DNA from: Anniella stebbinsi
Taxonomy: Eukaryota > Chordata > Lepidosauria > Squamata > Anniellidae
DNA: 64,000 nucleotides
Reading direction: 5' to 3'
NCBI GenBank assembly: GCA_029215795.1
Contig: JARDYH010000004.1
Location: 214,684,517-214,748,516, forward strand
A program made the position numbers and the translations under genes. Shown one piece after another: positions 46,501 to 52,500 of the stretch; positions within the stretch are counted from its first letter, which is position 1; each line of letters opens with the position of its first letter. Below the pieces are notes generated by a model. The model did no database searches. It saw nothing but the letters and a program-made list of their open reading frames with translations, and was not told where the DNA came from.

Positions 46501-49500
46501 CTGTATTTTTCCATAGAATCGGTGCCATGTTCTTTATGACCACCAACCAGTGTTTCAGCAGTATCTCTGCTATTGAACTTTTTGTTGTGGAAAAGAAGAT
46601 ATTCATGTAAGTTTGCTGCTTGCTGGATGTAGATTAGCACCACCGCTTGAGAGAGGCCTTTTTAGGTTGCGGTCCTAAAGAGAGAACTTCATTGTGATGA
46701 TAAATGAGGCATTTTCTTGCCAATCTATCAGCCACTTGCTGCAGGATGGGTCTTTCTGAAAATGGCAAGGTCTTTATAGGGTAGAGTGACCAGATAAAAT
46801 CCAGGTCAGGGCTCATGTAACTTTAACAGTTGTAGAGAAAAGGGAATTTCAGCCAGAGTCATTTGTATGCAATTAGTTCCTGGTGAAATTCCCTCTTCAT
46901 CACAACTGTTAAAGTTGCAGGGGCCCTGCCTTCTTTTGTATATGGCCACTCTAGTATAGTGCCTGCACCTTTAACTGTTGTGATGAAGAGGGAATTTCAC
47001 CAGGAACTAATTGCATACAAATGACACTGGCTGAAATTCCCTTTTCTCTACAACTGTTAAAGTTACATGAGCCCTGACCTGGATTTTATCTGGTCAGCCT
47101 GTTATAGGGGGCACTATTTGGCCTGTGTGTATGATATGTCTGCAACCATTAATTGATATAATTCACCAGGACAAAGGTTAAGGAAAAAATGGGACTGAGA
47201 AAAGAACCACAGTTTTGCAGAATTTACTTCTAAAGTATGGGTGGTTTAATGAAGGAGGTTGGTTTGTTATGAACAGTGAATAGCAACATGACTGGTGTTC
47301 AATGATGGATTTTATGACATACTGCAAGTGTGGTAATATATTAGCAGCCCTTTCTATACTAAACACATACTGGTTTTATGACTTTTTGGCTTGATTTCCC
47401 CAAATAATCCTGGGGGTTGCAGTTTAGTGGGTGTTTGGAAAGTCTGTGTTAGAGACCCTTATTCCTCTCGATCCCAAAACTACAACTTCCAGGCTTCCCT
47501 GAGAAGAGGGAATAACAGTTAAACCATTTAAGCCTGCGGTGTGGATGTACTCAATGGCTCAGGTCCCCTCTACAAGGATTTGCTTTTGCGCCTGGTTAGG
47601 CGATTATGCGCATAATCGCAGAAGCGCATTTACGCCTAATACCTCTGCATGGGAGGCGGCGAAGCGCATTAACGGATGACCAAAATGCGCTTTACAAGTA
47701 GTTAATGCGCATAAGCGCTTGTTCACATAGTCAAAATGCGCTTTAACAGCCAGAGCAAAATAAAACTCGCTGTTTAACGCGCATTCGATAATGCGCATAA
47801 TTGGAGGGATAGCGCGCCTCTACGCCCGATTTGTGCTCTGTTCTTGTAGAGGTAAAATTTTTAACGCGCCTTGAAAGAGCTTTAAATGCCTCTTGTAGAG
47901 GCAGCCTTTATTTAGACAACACAATAAGCAAGTGGGTGGGGGAAACAATCGTCAGTTGTTTTGACTATTGTGTCATTCCAACGCTGCCATAGTCAACTCA
48001 GCGCTGATCCTCATCCACAGCACAGTTGATTATTTATTACCATGTTGTTTGGGGAGTACCCCCTAGGGTTAGGGTTAGTCAACCCACCATTGACTATCGT
48101 GTCGTCTGAATTGAGTCAATGTCTTATTTTTAGGTTGAGTCTTTTTAAAAATGATTTCACTTCTGACACAACATTTTCATTAACAACTGTGTTCATGTTC
48201 ATGCTTCAATGATAATGCCTGATTTTACTAGGTAATATTTTGTCATTATATTTTAGGCATGAATACATCAGTGGATATTACAGAATTTCTGCTTACTTCT
48301 TCTCAAAGCTAATGGCTGATTTAATACCCATGAGGACTTTACCGAGCATCATCTTCACGTGCATAGTTTATTTCATGATAGGCAAGTATATTGTCATTAA
48401 AGATGTACAGTAGTGCATACCAAGTGGGACCTGTTGCAGTATGGAACACTCCTGTTCAGGGTTCTAAGCAGCTATGTGGTATGAAGGACAAGATGGCACT
48501 GCATGCAGACATGAGAAATAAAAATGTATTATTATGAAAATGAAGTGCATGCAATATATTATGGCTCCAATAGATAAGGGGATCAGTAAAATAAGGGTTC
48601 TGTAAGGTTAAATGGAAATCTGGGGGGTGGATTGTTTTAACCTTAATAAAATTGAAAGAGTTTCACTAGTCTTCCTGTAAATTGCACGTGCCAGAAAGAA
48701 ATGTCTATGTTACATAACCTGAACATTTCAGGAAGATTGGATAAAGTTTGAGAGAAAGGGCAGTTAACAGAGAAAAGAAAGAAAAACCTTGGTCAAGCAA
48801 AAGTGTTCCTAAAAGCATGTGTTGGCAACCTTTTGTGCTGATCATTTGTAAAAAGACTAGAGGCTCCATATTTTAAAGATTTATGTTTTCTTACTCCTTT
48901 TCTACTGTAGTTGGTGGAATGGAATTTCTTTTTTAAAACATATATATGATGTATGTATAACAAACAGTTTAACTAACAATGTGATATGATATTGGACACA
49001 CCCTTCTTTTTTGATCCTCAAAGGTCTGAAACCGACAGCAGGGGCCTTCTTTACAATGATGTTTACCTTGATGATGGTAGCTTACACAGCTGCTTCTATG
49101 GCTCTCGCTATTGCCACAGGGCAGAGTGTGGTGGCTGTAGCTAATCTACTTATGACCATCACCTTTGTCTTTATGATTGTGAGTATCCTTACTTTGATAT
49201 TCTATTAAAGCAGCCTTCATCAAGCTGGTGCATTCCAGATGTGTTGGAGTGCATCTCTCATCATTCTCAGCCTGGATGGCCAATGGCTGTGAAATCTAAC
49301 ACATCTGGAGGCAACAACAACAACAATCTTTATTTAAGTCCATAGACCATTATCCATATACAGCATATATTACAATGCTACAGAAACGACATCAGTTACA
49401 GTGATCTAAAAGTATGGAGTTTGAACTGTAATTCGGGTGCCAGTCCAATGGAGATAAGGGGAATGTATCCAACCAACACAGTTTAGACCGGCTTCCAGAT

Positions 49501-52500
49501 TAAGTGCCGGTCCTGCTACGCACTTTGGAAGACCGAAAATCTGCCTTAAAAAATAAGACTGGAGACCTTCCAGTGAACCTTTAAGCAGGGGTAACCAGAT
49601 TGGAGCCCCAAAAAGAATTTGGGGAACAAGTTTTGCTTTATAAACACGAATTGCTGCGGGTAAGGATTTACCTCCTTTTTGATAGTAAAATCGGCTGAGC
49701 GCTCCCATAGTTTGTTCTGCCTTTTGTTTTATATAATTGCTGTGTGTGGTCCATTTGAGGTTAGCTTGGAAGTGAATTCCGAGATATTTATAAGAGTCCA
49801 CTTGGGTTATTTGATTTCCCCCCATGGACCATACATACTTTGCCTTCTTTTTAGCAAACACTAAAACTTTAGATTTCTGGGTATTCACAGACAGACAATT
49901 TTTTTGGCAATAGGCATCGAAACCCTTCAAAAAACGTTTCAAATCCAAACGGGTCTGAGACATAAGTACAGCGTCATCCGCATACAGTAGTAAATTTATT
50001 TTCGTCTGCCCTATTTTAGGCGGATGTGATTGTAATATGCTCAATGCCGCTGGGAGATCAGCTAGATACAGATTGAACACATCTGGAGGGCACCAGCTTG
50101 GAGAAGACTGCATTGGGGCTTTTAGGACTGTTTCATAGGTTATGTCACTAGTGTTGTGGCATCTGGGAAGCTGAATCTCATGGGGCTTGGACATGCTGTT
50201 ATCCGGCTCTTCATGTATATGTTTGGGGCTAACACTGAACATGTCAGGGACAGCCCTCCTCCTCTTTGCTGGGACACATTTGTGTGTTGCAAGGGGGGCT
50301 GAATATGCTGCTATTTTGGATGCATTCACTTTTATATGAGCTTCTGAGCAGCATTGATTAGCACCTCTTTGAAAATATACAGGCAGTGACATCATTCCAG
50401 GAAGGGAATAAGGAAACTCTGGGATTCCCTAATGGAAGCTGAGCAACAGTTGACAGGTGTTGGGGGGTTCTATTGCCCAGCAAGCGCAGTTCCAACCCTG
50501 AGCACTGATTGACAAGTCAGAAGGTGGGGCGCCAGGAAGCAATAATTACATGGAGGGTGCCTGCCTATTATACTGGGAGCTGACTGAGAAAATATACATA
50601 TATCTTTTTGAGTGTAAGACTGAAACATGCGTCCGGTTTTAATCTGGAAAAGGAAAACCAATGTGTATTCCAAGTATCAGAAGTTTTGGCAACAATGAAG
50701 TATGGCTTTCCTGGGGTGGTTACTGTAGCCAAAACTGTATGGCCGTTTGGTTAATAACATGGCTGCTGGTTACCTCCATGATTCTTGGCAGCAACCACGC
50801 TGGTAGGGTTAACATCTGAGCCAGGTCTTTTATAGAGAGAGATTTTAGATCATACATATGCAGAGTTTATTATTTATTTACCGCATTTTCATCCCATCCT
50901 TTAGGCAAAATAAAAAGATTGCCAAGGCAACTTACAAAGAGAAGAAATAAGACAGTTGCTGCCCGCAGGATTACAGTCTAAAAGACAAAGCACAAAAGGA
51001 AAGGGGATTGGGGAGGCAAAAAAGCAAATTCATGCACTAGGTTCTTAGTTGCAAAGTTCAGCAGGTCATGACACAGTGGAAGGGTTGCTGCTGCTGCTTC
51101 TCCCTCTGTCATCGTCAGCAGTGATGATTGGTAGCAGGAAGGAGAGGGACTCTCAGCTGAAGCTTTATCCAGGCAGGATGAAAGGCTGCCTAAGTGCTGC
51201 TTCCTCTCCCTCTGAGGGCCTCAGCAGCAACAATTGGTAGAGTTCAGATGCACGGTTGGTTCTGAATCACATCCATGTGTCCTAGGACTGAGTGCCCACT
51301 TTCTGTGGCATGTTGCACTCCACATCTGCCTGTACATGTAAACATGGTAAGGGGTAGCAATTTGTCTATGTGCTTGGTCAAAGTCCCACTTCTCCTAAAG
51401 CTTATGAGCCAGCTGGTGTGTCCAGTGTTGTTTTCTATGAACTCCCCATTTTTCTCACAGCAATATTTAAAAATAACAACATGCACTTGCTTCCCTTTTA
51501 CTTGCCACCAGAGTTTATGCCACAGTCATGTTTTGGCAGTTTTTCTGCAATGGTGAGGATTAGCAACTTGCTTTCTGAACAAGCCAATTAAACAATGGGA
51601 AACATTGTATTTTCTGCCCAAATGAAGCTTGGGCCATATATTGTTTGTATCAAAACTAAAACATTGGCATGCATTTTTCTGAAGATCACGAGTGAAAAAT
51701 GAAGGTTTTGGAGGTGGCATTTCATTTTCTACCTTGACATGAAGTGGTTTGAGATATCTAAATGCAAAACACTACATACGGCATAGAGAAGAAAGGGAAT
51801 GGGTTTAGGGGAGAATGTATACAGTTCTAAAAGGTATTGTTGGTGTTCGCTGAAATGTCTCTGTTTAATTATACTAGTTAAACTACAAAACTTCATTGGA
51901 TTTAGATGTTTAATGGTGTTTTTTCCCCTGCAGATTTTTTCTGGGTTGTTGGTAAATCTCACCAGTATATTGCCTTGGCTTTCCTGGCTCCAATACTTCA
52001 GCATCCCTCGATATGGCATGACAGTAAGTGCTACAGTATCTTGTGCATTGTGCTAAGAAGCATTGCTCAATAATGAACGGTTCTATCTATAATGGAATAT
52101 TGGTGAACGGTAAACAAATCAAATAAGCTTGAGCTCTCAGAGAGCTTGTCCCATGATTTCATTTGGACAGAATAATAATGAAAAGGCTAGCATAATTATT
52201 GCTTCGCAGACTCTTACAGACTCCAATCCAGCTAAATCTAGCTGTGACTAAAGTTGAAATCTTAAACATATTTGAGAGTAGCCCAATGGACATAGTGGGT
52301 CATACTTCTGAGTAAACATGCATAGAATTGTGCATTAAGAAACATTAAAAGCAATAGGACTTAAGTCAGTCAGGCCTGACTTTATTCAATGGGGCATTGG
52401 GCTGATCCTATGCATGATTCCTTAGAAGTAAACTCCACTATGTTCACTGGAAGTAAGTATGCATAAGATCATGGCTTTCGTCACAATGAAAGGCGAGATG

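Noticed and set aside
50076..50395. Upstream part of the 329-codon minus-strand frame as LINE protein
   Set aside because: It lies beyond the 14-bp target duplication, so it is host intron read through by chance.
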